Shown: in pieces, positions 36,914-45,795 of the stretch | Layout of the letters: each line of letters starts with the position of its first letter | Numbering within the stretch: the first letter of the stretch is position 1 | Assembly (NCBI RefSeq): GCF_026339955.1 | Contig: NZ_JAPEPW010000004.1 | Location: 62,001-126,000 of the forward strand | Direction: 5' to 3' | Length of the DNA: 64,000 nt | From: Streptomyces sp. NBC_01549 | Lineage (GTDB): Bacteria > Actinomycetota > Actinomycetes > Streptomycetales > Streptomycetaceae | Program-made: the position numbers and the translations under genes | The notes under the pieces: model-generated | Database searches by the model: none | Told to the model about the DNA's origin: nothing | Seen by the model: only the letters and a program-made list of their open reading frames with translations

Positions 36914-37381
36914 TCAGCGCGGCGGGCCGAGGATGACGCCGCCGTAGAGCTCGGATGCTTCCGCCAGGAGGGACTTGGGGATCTCGAAGCCGTCGGGGCG
37001 CGGGGTGGTGAGGTCGCGTCCGGCGTGGCGGAACATGCCCTCGATGCCGCCAGGCGTGGCGATCATCAGAAGGTCGGCGCGGTCGGAGGTGATGCGGTAG
37101 CCGTGCGGGACGTTGCGGGGCAGGTAGACGATCCCGCCTTCGCTCAGTTCGTGTTCCTCCTCCCCGGACCACACCAGGGCCGTGCCCTTGATCAGCATGA
37201 ACACCTCGTCCTCGCGGGTGTGCAGGTGGAACGGCGGGGCTTCGCCCTTGGCGACGTCAAAGCGGCCCACGGTCAGCTTGCCCTCGGTGGCTTCCTTGTC
37301 GAGGAGTACGGAGAACGTTCCCCCGTCGAGCCATTCCAGCTTCTGCTGCTGTTCGGGCTGCGCCAGATAGGCCATGGTCAT
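36914..37381 (-). CDS. Cupin domain protein
   Basis: 155 residues. Cupin motif 1 is FHLHTREDEVFMLIKGTALV (metal His, His, Glu) and motif 2 is LPRNVPHGYRI. It is a single-domain cupin, often a small dioxygenase, isomerase or quercetinase-like protein. A consensus GGAGG precedes the ATG. The frame is open upstream to 37621 but without support. The 285 bases between it and the SRPBCC gene hold nothing recognised. Confidence 0.9.
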   Translation of the reverse strand: MTMAYLAQPEQQQKLEWLDGGTFSVLLDKEATEGKLTVGRFDVAKGEAPPFHLHTREDEVFMLIKGTALVWSGEEEHELSEGGIVYLPRNVPHGYRITSDRADLLMIATPGGIEGMFRHAGRDLTTPRPDGFEIPKSLLAEASELYGGVILGPPR

Positions 37382-37666
37382 CGGGGACCTCCAAGGAAAC
37401 TCCAGCCTTCGGGCCGGGGCGGAATCGGACTCCTGCGGAGCGGGACAAGGGGCTGGGTGTGTTCGCCTCGTGCATACGCCGGGCCAGGCCGCCCGTTGGT
37501 GCTGTGGCGCTCTTTCCGGCCCTGCCGCGGGTGCCGTGCAGTGGATCTCGGGGCCGGTCCGAGCTGATCGTCCGTCGGGGCTGGAGTCCGTGGGAGGCCG
37601 GCCTCGAGGACGGGTTCCCACGGGTTCAGCTTGATCGGACCGACCGGGTGCCGCTGCTTCGGGCCG

Positions 37667-38197
37667 TCACCCGGCCCGGAGCAGCGCCTGCGCGCTGTTG
37701 TGCTGTGCTTCGATGACGTGAACGCACCGGTCGAGGGCGGCCACCATGTAGCGGCGCCAGAGCGGGGTGAAGGGGCCGGCGAGGATCCAGCGGCGGCCGG
37801 GCAGCGGCTTGAACTCGTAGGTCCAGCGGATGAGTGTGCCGTCGCCGTCGGGGTTGACGTTGAACTCGCCCCGGATGCCGACCGCGAGGCGGGAGAGGAC
37901 GTTGGTGAAGCCGGTCAGCTGGTAGGCGAAGCTGGAGCCCGGTACGTACTCGGTGAGTTCTTCGTCAGCCTGGGAACCGTCGTCGAACTGCGGGCTTCTT
38001 CGTGGGCCCGCGTGGTCCCAGGCCTCGGTCTGGTTCTTCACGCTGCTGATGCCGGGGAACGGGGCCACCGGGCGGAAGACGGTGGGGAGGTCAATGGGCG
38101 CCAGGATGTGGAAGGCGTCCCGGGGTGCCGTGCGGGTCCGCTGCTGGACGGTGATGGTGACGGTCTTGTCGCCTGGGCCGATGAGGAGTGTGGTCAT
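37667..38197 (-). CDS. SRPBCC family protein
   Basis: 176 residues with the START/Bet v1-like pattern: ITVQQRTRTAPRDAFHILAP, a central EYVPGSSFAYQL strand, GTLIRWTYEFKPLPGR, and a long C-terminal helix RRYMVAALDRCVHVIEAQ. Such proteins bind hydrophobic ligands and may be polyketide cyclase-like. It begins 3 bases after the stop of the OYE remnant, so it was once in its operon. Confidence 0.82.
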   Translation of the reverse strand: MTTLLIGPGDKTVTITVQQRTRTAPRDAFHILAPIDLPTVFRPVAPFPGISSVKNQTEAWDHAGPRRSPQFDDGSQADEELTEYVPGSSFAYQLTGFTNVLSRLAVGIRGEFNVNPDGDGTLIRWTYEFKPLPGRRWILAGPFTPLWRRYMVAALDRCVHVIEAQHNSAQALLRAG

Positions 38198-38200
38198 GGT

Positions 38201-38472
38201 TCAGCTCTCCGTGGTGGGGAGGATGCGGTAGTCGGTGTAGCCGCCGTGGAAGGTGGGCGGGTCGGGCTCGTTGAGCGGGGCGCCCGTGCGGGCGCGGTGG
38301 GGCAGGTCGGGGGTGGCCAGTGCAGTGGCGCCGGCCGAGACGGCGTCGGCCAGACGGGAGTCGAGGTCGGCGAAGCGGGTGCCGCCGCGGTCGCCGATCA
38401 GTGCCGTGGAGGAATCCCTCGTCGGAGCCATGGATGAGGTCCAGGTAGGCGAGGCCGAGCGGGTCGAGGGAA
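38201..38472 (-). pseudogene. Old yellow enzyme C-terminal remnant
   Basis: PLNEPDPPTFHGGYTDY near the end parallels the OYE ending at 45784 (PLNTPDPATFYGG). An earlier piece, LDPLGLAYLDLIHGSDEG, continues in another frame. The FMN-binding barrel is gone. It begins immediately after the alpha/beta hydrolase stop. Confidence 0.8.
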
Positions 38473-38476
38473 GGGG

Positions 38477-39427
38477 CTAGAGGGAGGCGAGGACGCGGAC
38501 GCGGTCGGCGATGGCGCGGCGAGCGACGTCGGTGGTGAAGGCGATGGAGTCGTACTCGTGCGGGACGCCGGGGTGCAGGTGGAACTCCACAGGGACGCCG
38601 GCCCGGCTGAGCTTGGTCGCGTAGGCGAGGTCCTCGTCGCGGAAGGCGTCGAGCTGGCCGACCTCGATGTAGGCCGGGGGCAGCCCGGTCGCGTCCTCGA
38701 GACGGGCGGGAGCCGCCGTGGCGGGCACGTCCGGCCTGCCCGCCGCGTCGCCGAGCAACGCCGGCCACGCGGTGCGGCTGTCGTCGTAGGACCACAGGAG
38801 GTATGGCTCGATGTGCGGGTCGGGCGTGGTGGTGCGGTCGTCGAGCATCGGCATGAGCAGGATCTGCCGGGCGATTGCCGGACCGCCACGCTCCCGGGTG
38901 AGGATCGACAGAGCCGCGGCAAGTCCGCCTCCGGCGCTGTCGCCCATCACTGCGATCCGGCCCCGGTCGACGCCTAGTTCGCCAGCGTGTTCGTGCAGCC
39001 AGCACAGGGCGGCGTAGGCGTCCTCGACCGGCGTCGGGAACGGATACTCGGGGGCCCGGCGGTATTCGACCGACAGCATCGGCACGCCGCTGGCGGAGAC
39101 GTAGCGCGAGACCGGTCCGTCGAACAGGTCGATGTGGCCGAAGATGTAGCCGCCGCCGTGGAAGAACAGCACCGCCGGCCCTGCTGCGGCGCCGGTCTTG
39201 GCGTACCAGCGCATGGTGATCTGTGTGCCGTCGTCGGCGGTTGCGTGGTGCTCGGTGGTCGTGACGTCGGTCGGGATCGGCTGGGCCGCCGAGGCGGCAC
39301 CGATGATCGGCTCCCACATGGCGCGGCGGGCGGGCACGTCGCCGACCGCCGGGGGTGTGGCGTGGGCCATGGCCTCGGCCATGGGGGCGAAAACCTGGGC
39401 GAACTCGGGGTCGAAACCGAGTGACAT
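38477..39427 (-). CDS. Alpha/beta hydrolase, HSL-type esterase
   Basis: 316 residues. The hormone-sensitive-lipase oxyanion motif is FFHGGGYIFG. The nucleophile elbow is GDSAGGG (Ser), and the acid/base residues lie in VGQLDAFRDED and HPGVPHEYDS. This is a carboxylesterase of family IV. I chose ATG 39427 with an AGGAC site; ATG 39451 is also in frame. Downstream genes are tightly packed, and a terminator hairpin lies upstream. Confidence 0.9.
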   Translation of the reverse strand: MSLGFDPEFAQVFAPMAEAMAHATPPAVGDVPARRAMWEPIIGAASAAQPIPTDVTTTEHHATADDGTQITMRWYAKTGAAAGPAVLFFHGGGYIFGHIDLFDGPVSRYVSASGVPMLSVEYRRAPEYPFPTPVEDAYAALCWLHEHAGELGVDRGRIAVMGDSAGGGLAAALSILTRERGGPAIARQILLMPMLDDRTTTPDPHIEPYLLWSYDDSRTAWPALLGDAAGRPDVPATAAPARLEDATGLPPAYIEVGQLDAFRDEDLAYATKLSRAGVPVEFHLHPGVPHEYDSIAFTTDVARRAIADRVRVLASL

Positions 39428-39524
39428 GGCTGTCCTATCTTTTTGGCTCATGGGTCTGAGCTGGTGTGATGCGTAGGAGCGGTGTGGCCCCAGCAGGATT
39501 CGGCTGTAGCTGGCATGAATTGCT

Positions 39525-39562
39525 GGGGCTGCGCTCTGCCAGGTCCGGCAGAGCGCAGCCCC
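39525..39562 (-). terminator. 16-bp perfect hairpin after the MDR gene
   Basis: GGGGCTGCGCTCTGCC pairs exactly with its complement across a 6-base loop, between the MDR stop (39624) and the esterase start. It should end the MDR transcript. Confidence 0.85.
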
Positions 39563-39623
39563 CCGCGATGGCTCGACCGCTTGTAGGGAGACGCGACGCG
39601 ATCGCCGTGCCGAAGAAGGCCGC

Positions 39624-40565
39624 CTAGGCGAGAGAAGCGACGGTGGGAAGGACGAGGACCTTCCCGGAGAACGCGCCTTTTGCGGCCTCCGCGTGCAGCG
39701 CCGGCAGCTCGGCCAGCGGCACCCGTCGGGCGATGTCGACGTGCAGCGCTCCGGAGTCGACCAGCGTCACCAGCCTCGCAAGCTGCGCGGCGTCGCTGTT
39801 GACGAAGAGGTTGACGCCGCGCACGCCGCGTTCCTCGTCGGAAGGCGCGGGCATCCACACCGTGGTGTTCACCACGATGCCGCCGTCGCGGACCACGGAG
39901 GTCAGCGCGGCCAATTGCATCGGATCGACCGGCGCGAGGTTGAGCACGACGTCGACCAGCGCGGACAGCTCGGGGACCCCGTGGCCGAACACCTCATCGG
40001 CACCCGCCGTCCTGACGCGTTCGCTGCTGCGCGGCCCGGCCGTGGCGATCACGTGTGCGCCGGCGTGCTTGGCCAGCTGGACGGCGTAGCCGCCGACCGC
40101 GCCGCCCGCACCGTTGATCAGCACCCGTTGGCCAGCAGTGAGCTTGGCGTGGTCGAAGAGGGCCTGCCAGGCGGTGAGCCCGACCAGCGGCAGGCCGCCC
40201 GCATCGGCCAGCGGGATGCTCGCGGGCGCTGCCGTCAGCAGCCCGGCCGGTGCGAGCACGTACTCCGCCGCCGCGCCGGCACCGGTCATCGGCAGGAAGC
40301 CGACGACCTGGTCACCCGCCCTGACCCTGTCCGCGCCCTCGCCCAGGGCGTCGACCGTGCCCGCGACGTCGATGCCGGGGGTGTGCGGCAGGGTCACCGG
40401 GATGGGGCCCTTCATGAAGCCCGCGCGGATGTTGCCGTCGACCGGGTTGAACGACGTCGCCGCCACCCGGATCCGCACCTCCCCGGCTGCGGGGACCGGC
40501 TGTTCCACGTCCTCGTAACGCAAGACGTCCGGAGTGCCGTACTCATGGAAACGTACTGCTTTCAT
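39624..40565 (-). CDS. MDR-family NADP-dependent oxidoreductase (quinone reductase-like)
   Basis: 313 residues: a GroES-like N-terminus (MKAVRFHEYGTPDVL), then nucleotide-binding INGAGGAVGGYAVQLAKHAG. Zinc ligands are absent, pointing to the zeta-crystallin/quinone oxidoreductase subgroup. It reduces quinones or enones with NADPH. ATG 40565 is chosen over GTG 40577 for its AAAGGTGG spacing. A dyad lies just upstream, and an XRE regulator gene follows on the same strand. Confidence 0.9.
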   Translation of the reverse strand: MKAVRFHEYGTPDVLRYEDVEQPVPAAGEVRIRVAATSFNPVDGNIRAGFMKGPIPVTLPHTPGIDVAGTVDALGEGADRVRAGDQVVGFLPMTGAGAAAEYVLAPAGLLTAAPASIPLADAGGLPLVGLTAWQALFDHAKLTAGQRVLINGAGGAVGGYAVQLAKHAGAHVIATAGPRSSERVRTAGADEVFGHGVPELSALVDVVLNLAPVDPMQLAALTSVVRDGGIVVNTTVWMPAPSDEERGVRGVNLFVNSDAAQLARLVTLVDSGALHVDIARRVPLAELPALHAEAAKGAFSGKVLVLPTVASLA

Positions 40566-40593
40566 GACAAATGCCACCTTTCATGGCAGAGAA

Positions 40594-40615
40594 GATGCTT
40601 CGAATCTGAAGCATC
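40594..40615. promoter_or_regulatory. Dyad operator upstream of the MDR gene
   Basis: GATGCTTC (40594-40601) and GAAGCATC (40608-40615) form a perfect 8-bp dyad around GAATCT, about 30 bases before the MDR start. Likely regulator binding site. Confidence 0.6.
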
Positions 40616-40678
40616 GTGAGACCCGGGCACACCTCGACTTCGAGGCAGTGCCTTCAGGTGTGTGAGGGACGACAGCCG

Positions 40679-41500
40679 CTAGACGGCGGTCAGGAGCTGA
40701 AGCTTGCCGTGGCTCGGGGAACCGGGCACGGCGGTGAACACCAGCAGCGTCTGACACTGCTCCGGATCCAGTAGCATCTCGGCGTACAGCTCCAGCTCCC
40801 CCAACTCGGGGTGCAGGTAGCGCTTGAGGTCGTGATGGTGGGTCACTCCCACCTCGTGCAACCGCCAGATGTTCGCGAACTCGGAACTGGCCTCCAGCAG
40901 CGCCGCGACGATCTCGCCGGCCCTCCCGGTGGGATCCGCCGTGTACGCGTCCCGGATCTCCGCGGCAAAGACCCTGCCCCGTATCGGATGGTCCTCGACG
41001 GGGTACAAGCCACGAACCCGCGGATCACCGGTGAACCAACGGTAGACCAGGTAACGGGACATGCCCGAGTACTGGGTGTAGTCACCGAGCAGGGCGACCG
41101 CCGGGGGCGTCTGCAGCAACGCCTCGCCGAGCCGTGACAGCACGATGGCGGGCACGTCCGAGAGGCCGGCGACGATCCGCGTCATCGTGGGACCGATGTA
41201 ATCGTCCCGCGGGATCCGCCGCGGCGCCGGGTTCCCGCCCAGGATGAAGAGGTGGTCTTGCTCGCTCTGGTTGAGGCGCAGCGCCCGGGCGAGCGCGACA
41301 AGCATCCGCTCCGACGGCGCCGGACCCCGCTGCTGCTCGATTCGGCTGTAGTAGTCGGCCGACATCCCGGCCAGCACCGCCACCTCCTCGCGCCGCAGCC
41401 CGCCGGTGCGGCGCCGCTGCCCGCGGGGAAGCCCGACATCCTCCGGCTGCAACGCCTGACGACGCGCTCGGAGAAAATCCGCCAGCAACGCCCGGTCCAT
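40679..41500 (-). CDS. XRE/MmyB-type regulator
   Basis: 273 residues. The N-terminal HTH (LRREEVAVLAGMSADYYSRI, with the EQQRG continuation) is the hallmark of Streptomyces MmyB-like regulators, followed by the MmyB ligand-binding PAS-like domain (residues about 100-265). This class often controls a neighbouring oxidoreductase gene and binds fatty-acid-like ligands. It lies directly upstream of the MDR gene; the dyad between them is a likely target. Confidence 0.92.
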   Translation of the reverse strand: MDRALLADFLRARRQALQPEDVGLPRGQRRRTGGLRREEVAVLAGMSADYYSRIEQQRGPAPSERMLVALARALRLNQSEQDHLFILGGNPAPRRIPRDDYIGPTMTRIVAGLSDVPAIVLSRLGEALLQTPPAVALLGDYTQYSGMSRYLVYRWFTGDPRVRGLYPVEDHPIRGRVFAAEIRDAYTADPTGRAGEIVAALLEASSEFANIWRLHEVGVTHHHDLKRYLHPELGELELYAEMLLDPEQCQTLLVFTAVPGSPSHGKLQLLTAV

Positions 41501-41604
41501 CGTCCGACCTCCTCTGTTCGACAGGACAATCTTGACGCGAACCGGAGACCGGATGAAGGGCAGTTCTAACCCCGGACAAGTTGTCCCTGGCTAGTAGGGC
41601 TTGG

Positions 41605-42440
41605 TCATGTTGGTGCGCGGTCTGGCGTGTCGCGGTGACAGGTGGGGCAGGCGCCGGTCCAGATCGCGAGGAGTATCTGCAGCTCGCGGACGACTCGGTA
41701 GAGGCTCAGGCCGACGCCGTCTCTTTTGGGGATCGGGTCATCCGCTGAAGGGTGCAGAAGGCGTGAGCGACCGAGACGAGGGTGACGTGGTGGTGCCAGC
41801 CTGGCCAGGTCCGGCCGTCGAAGTGGGCCAGGCCCAGGGCCTGTTTCATCTCGCGGTAGTCGTTCTCGATGCGCCATCGGAGCTTCGCGGTGCGCACGAG
41901 GACCGGCAACGGGGTGGTCTCGGGCAGGTTGGAGAGCCAGAACTGCACGGGCTCGTCCTGGTCGGCGGGCCATTCGGCCAGCAGCCAGCGGACCGGAAGC
42001 CCGGTGCCGGCCGTGGCCTTGCGGATCTCACGTCCGGCGGGCCGGACCCGCAGGGCCACAAAGCCGTCCAGCACCCGCCGTCCCGCGTCCGCCCCGGCCA
42101 GCCGGTCACGGAACTCCGACAGCACCGAGAAGTCGAAGCCCGGATCGTCCAGTGCAAGCCCGAGCGCGTACTTGAAGTCGATCCTGGCCCGCACTGCTTC
42201 AGCGGCCTGCCAGTCGGTCAGACCCTCCACGAACTGCAACACCGACACCAGCGCCAGCCCGCCCGGCGACCAGGCTGGCCTGCCCCGCGCCGGGAACAGG
42301 TCCGCGAACTCCTCGTCCCTGAACAACGGCCCCAGCTCGTCCCGCACCCGGATCGCCAGGCTCCCCTTCGGGAACGCGGCCCTCGCCACCCGCACTGTCT
42401 CCGCCGGAATCTCCCCAGATCCCTTCGGCTGCATCGACAT
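41605..42440 (-). pseudogene. Chimeric transposase: IS1182 N-terminus fused to IS701 C-terminus
   Basis: From ATG 42440 about 122 residues are an IS1182/DUF772 start (QPKGSGEIPAETVRVARAAF ... VLSEFRDRLAGADAGRR). The same frame then continues with an IS701 C-terminus (LPVRWLLAEWPADQDEP ... LRWRIENDYREMKQALGL) to a stop at 41706. The true IS701 tail (LSLYRVVRELQILLAIWTGA) continues in another frame to 41605, so there is also a frameshift. Neither element has a complete catalytic core. It may be translated, but its activity is doubtful. Confidence 0.82.
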
Positions 42441-42499
42441 CCGCACCCACCCCATACGACAACGTCGGCCTTCAAGACCACAACCGGGTCCTCCGTGGC

Positions 42500-42880
42500 T
42501 GTCAGCGTCGGAGCGTGCTGCTGCCGCGGGACGGGCCGGGTCGCTGTGGCGGGGGTGCGGGTGATGGCGATGACCGTCTCGTTGACCGCGACCGCGTGCG
42601 GGGCACCCGAGCGGGCCGCACCACGCGCGGTCCCGCCCATCTCCCCGACCAGCCGGTCCAGGACTTCGGCGGCCGCGTCCAGTCCGAGCGGCGTCAGGTT
42701 CCAGAGCTTGTTGCCGTCCCGGGCGCTGCCCTCGGAAACGGCGAGACCGTGCCGGGCCAGATCCAGGGCCGCGTTCCGGAACGCCTTGTTGTCCTTGTGG
42801 CCCGGCGCCATCAGCCGGTGCATCTGATCGGCGGTCGCGAGCTTCAGCACGCCGAGCGCGGCCAGCACGTGTGCGCGCAC
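42500..42880 (-). pseudogene. Replication-relaxation protein fragment
   Basis: From GTG 42880: VRAHVLAALGVLKLATADQM, then LWNLTPLGLDAAAEVL and AVNETVIAITR, matching the N-terminal winged helix of replication-relaxation proteins found on actinobacterial integrative elements and plasmids. It ends where the IS1182-derived segment begins, so the insertion cut it. Confidence 0.75.
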
Positions 42881-43044
42881 CGCGCTCGTGGACCCGTACG
42901 GTTACGTCCGCGACCCACCCACCCCCAACCACTCCTCTCAGCCTTGGGTTGTTCACGGCCTGCGCACTTGGTGCCCTCGGGCACCAGTAGCGCCGAATAA
43001 TGGCTCTGACCTGCGCAAACCAGGGGCAGGCCACTACAGGTCCC

Positions 43045-43092
43045 GGTAGGGGAGTTGGTAGGGGGAACGGTAGGGGCCTCGGTAGGGCACAC
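43045..43092. repeat. Four 12-bp direct repeats upstream of the replication-relaxation fragment
   Basis: Units GGTAGGGGAGTT, GGTAGGGGGAAC, GGTAGGGGCCTC and GGTAGGGCACAC are contiguous with a 12-base period. They precede the plasmid-type gene on its strand and look like iterons or regulator sites. 43093-43648 holds no supported gene. Confidence 0.8.
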
Positions 43093-43648
43093 CCGCCCCT
43101 GCCCACCGCAGTGCGCGCTGCGCTCTGCGCGCTGGTACGGCGAAGACTGCGCAGCCGGATCTCGATCCACGCTGAGGGCACCTCCGTTGCTCTAGCGGCT
43201 GTGGCCGGTCCTCACGGCGACGGATCCGGGACCAGCTGGTGAGTGCCGGCCGTGGCGCCGGACCCGCCGCCACTGAGGGATGTACAGACGGCCCCCACCG
43301 GGGCGGGCGGGGGGGGCGTCCGAACGGCTCTCACCGTAGACACGACCGCCCCCACCACAACACCCCGACCAGGCGCATCACTTTCCGGCCCAACCCCCCG
43401 ACCACGGCCTGCCAGACAACGACCACAACCCCCACCACAGCAGGTCAACGCCCTGCCAGACCGCTCGTGCCCAGGACCAAAAATCTTCTGTGCACCGTCC
43501 GGCTGGTGGTGGGGTTGCGCGGCTAACAGGCCGGGGGTGCAGGGGGGCGCCTGGCTGAGGAAGGCGCGCTCCGGCGGGGCGCCTCCCGCTTCGACCTCCG
43601 CTCCGGGGAGACCGACGCGACCACGACCGATCTTGCGTGGCCCGAGCG

Positions 43649-43682
43649 ACAGCAAATACTTGGCTAGCCACATGTTTGCTGT
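43649..43682. promoter_or_regulatory. 34-bp dyad operator upstream of the second MDR gene
   Basis: ACAGCAAA and TTTGCTGT flank the perfect palindrome TGGCTAGCCA at equal spacing, so the whole is one symmetric site. It lies 56 bases before the MDR start, and a MarR gene is in the same operon, so autoregulation is likely. Confidence 0.75.
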
Positions 43683-43737
43683 TACGTTGGTTATGTGTCC
43701 AGCCACCTAAATGGGTGGGGGCATGAGAGGAGTCGTC

Positions 43738-44643
43738 ATGAAAGCCATCCTGTTCGACCGTTTCGGAGGCACGGAAGTGCTGCGCGAGGCGGACATCGAG
43801 GTCCCGCAGCCCGGCCCCGGGCAGATCCGCGTCCGCGTCAAGGCGGCCGGGCTGAACGCGCTGGACGGCAAGATCCGCTCGGGGGCCCTGGAGGCCGTGT
43901 TCCCCACGCCGCTTCCCTCCGTCCCCGGTCACGAGCTCGCCGGCGTGGTGGACGCCCTGGGGGTGGGCGTGCGGGACGTGCAGGTGGGTGACGAGGTGCT
44001 GGGCTGGTCGGACACCGGCTCGTACGCCCAGTACGCGCTGGCCACCATCGTCGCCCGCAAGCCCGCCGGCCTCGACTGGCAGCACGCGGTCGCGCTGCCG
44101 GTGGCGGGCGAGACGGCCGAGCGGGTCCTGAACCTGCTCGGAGTCAAGGCCGGGGAGACCGTGCTGATGCACGGCGCGGCCGGAGCGGTCGGAACCCTGG
44201 CGGTCCAGCTCGCCACGGCCCGCGGAGCGCGTGTCATCGGCACCGCCGGCCCCGCCAACCAGGACTACCTCGCCTCGCTCGGCGCCACCGCGACCGTGTA
44301 CGGCGAGGGCCTGGTCGAGCGGGTCCGGGCGCTCGCCCCCGACGGCGTGGACGCGGTGTTCGACCTGGCCGGGAAGGGAGCCCTGGAGGACTCCATCGCC
44401 CTGCGCGGCGGCACCGAGCGCATCGTCACCATCGCCGACTTCCGCGCGCACCAGCTCGGCATCACCTTCGCCAGCGGTGGCCAGGAACGCTCGGCCGCCC
44501 GTCTGGCCGCCCTGGCGCAGGATGCCGCGACCGGCAAGGTCGTCACCACCGTCACTGCCTACCCGCTCGACCAGGCCGCCACGGCCCAGCAGGTCAGCGA
44601 CGCCGGGCATGTGCGGGGCAAGCTCGTCCTCACCCTCGACTGA
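43738..44643 (+). CDS. MDR-family NADP-dependent oxidoreductase
   Basis: 301 residues: MKAILFDRFGGTEVLREADI, then HGAAGAVGTLAVQLATARGA for NADP binding and a zinc-free quinone reductase-like C-terminus. It is a paralogue, by fold and context, of the MDR protein at 39624-40565. ATG 43738 follows GAGAGG. First gene of a three-gene operon with OYE and MarR, under the large dyad. Confidence 0.92.
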   Translation: MKAILFDRFGGTEVLREADIEVPQPGPGQIRVRVKAAGLNALDGKIRSGALEAVFPTPLPSVPGHELAGVVDALGVGVRDVQVGDEVLGWSDTGSYAQYALATIVARKPAGLDWQHAVALPVAGETAERVLNLLGVKAGETVLMHGAAGAVGTLAVQLATARGARVIGTAGPANQDYLASLGATATVYGEGLVERVRALAPDGVDAVFDLAGKGALEDSIALRGGTERIVTIADFRAHQLGITFASGGQERSAARLAALAQDAATGKVVTTVTAYPLDQAATAQQVSDAGHVRGKLVLTLD

Positions 44644-44722
44644 TCACGCCCGCCTCTCCTTCCGCCACGCCCTCCCGCTTTACCGATCACCACCTGTTCA
44701 TCACCGCACCGAAGGACCATTC

Positions 44723-45784
44723 ATGCTGAACGCTCTGTGGACACCGACCACCGTCGGTGGCATCTCCCTGCCGCACCGCCTGGTCATGGCCCCCATGACC
44801 CGTGACCGCTCCACACCTGAAGGCGTACCGACCGAGCTGAACGCCGAGTACTACGCCCAGCGGGCCTCGCACGCGCTCATCATCACCGAGGGAACCCAGC
44901 CCTCCACCGACGGCCAGGGCTACCTCCTCACCCCCGGCATCCACAATGACGAGCAGATCGCCGGGTGGCGCAAGGTCACCGACGCCGTGCACGCGGCCGA
45001 CGGCCGGATCGTCATCCAGCTGATGCACACCGGACGCATCGCCCACCCCGACAACACCCCCCACGGGCGCCAGCCGGTCGCCCCTTCGGCGATCCGGCCG
45101 CAGGGCCAGATGTTCACCGCGTCCGGACCCCAGGAGATGCCGACACCCCGTGCGCTGTCGACGCAGGAGGTCGCCGCGACCGTCGACGACTTCCGCCGCG
45201 CCGCAGCGGCTGCCGTCGCGGCAGGCGCCGACGGTGTGGAGATCCACGCCGCCAACGGCTACCTGGTACACCAGTTCCTGTCCGACAACACCAACCAGCG
45301 CACCGACCGCTACGGCGGCTCCCTCGACAACCGAATCCGCTTCGCCGTCGAGATCGCCGCTGCCGTGGCCGACGAGATCGGCGCCGACCGCACCGGCCTG
45401 CGCATCTCCCCCGGCAACCCCTACAACGACATCGCCGAGTCCGACACCGCCGACCTGTATCCGGCACTCCTGCGCCCCCTCAGCCCGCTCGGCCTCGCCT
45501 ACCTCCACGTGATGCACGCGGGCGACGAGGAGCTGCTGGGCACCCTGCGCGCGCTGTGGCCGACCACGCTGATCCTCAACCGGGCCGGCACCGACCTGCC
45601 CACCCGCGCCAAGGACATCGACCACGGCACGGCCGACCTTGTCTCCGTCGGCGCCCTCGCGCTCGCCAACCCGGACCTGGTCGAGCGGCTACGCTCTGAC
45701 GCGCCGCTGAACACCCCCGACCCGGCGACCTTCTACGGCGGCGGAGTGGCCGGCTACACCGACTACCCCACCCACACCGTCTGA
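44723..45784 (+). CDS. Old yellow enzyme, alkene reductase
   Basis: 353 residues. OYE features are clear: PHRLVMAPMTRDRS, the substrate His-Asn pair in EIHAANGYLVHQFLSD, NQRTDRYGGSLDNR and the FMN phosphate region VGALALANPDLVERLR. It reduces activated C=C bonds (enones, nitro-olefins) with NADPH through FMN. It sits 79 bases after the MDR gene and 11 bases before the MarR gene. Its C-terminus is paralogous to the remnant at 38201-38472. Confidence 0.93.
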   Translation: MLNALWTPTTVGGISLPHRLVMAPMTRDRSTPEGVPTELNAEYYAQRASHALIITEGTQPSTDGQGYLLTPGIHNDEQIAGWRKVTDAVHAADGRIVIQLMHTGRIAHPDNTPHGRQPVAPSAIRPQGQMFTASGPQEMPTPRALSTQEVAATVDDFRRAAAAAVAAGADGVEIHAANGYLVHQFLSDNTNQRTDRYGGSLDNRIRFAVEIAAAVADEIGADRTGLRISPGNPYNDIAESDTADLYPALLRPLSPLGLAYLHVMHAGDEELLGTLRALWPTTLILNRAGTDLPTRAKDIDHGTADLVSVGALALANPDLVERLRSDAPLNTPDPATFYGGGVAGYTDYPTHTV

Positions 45785-45795
45785 GGAACCGAACC

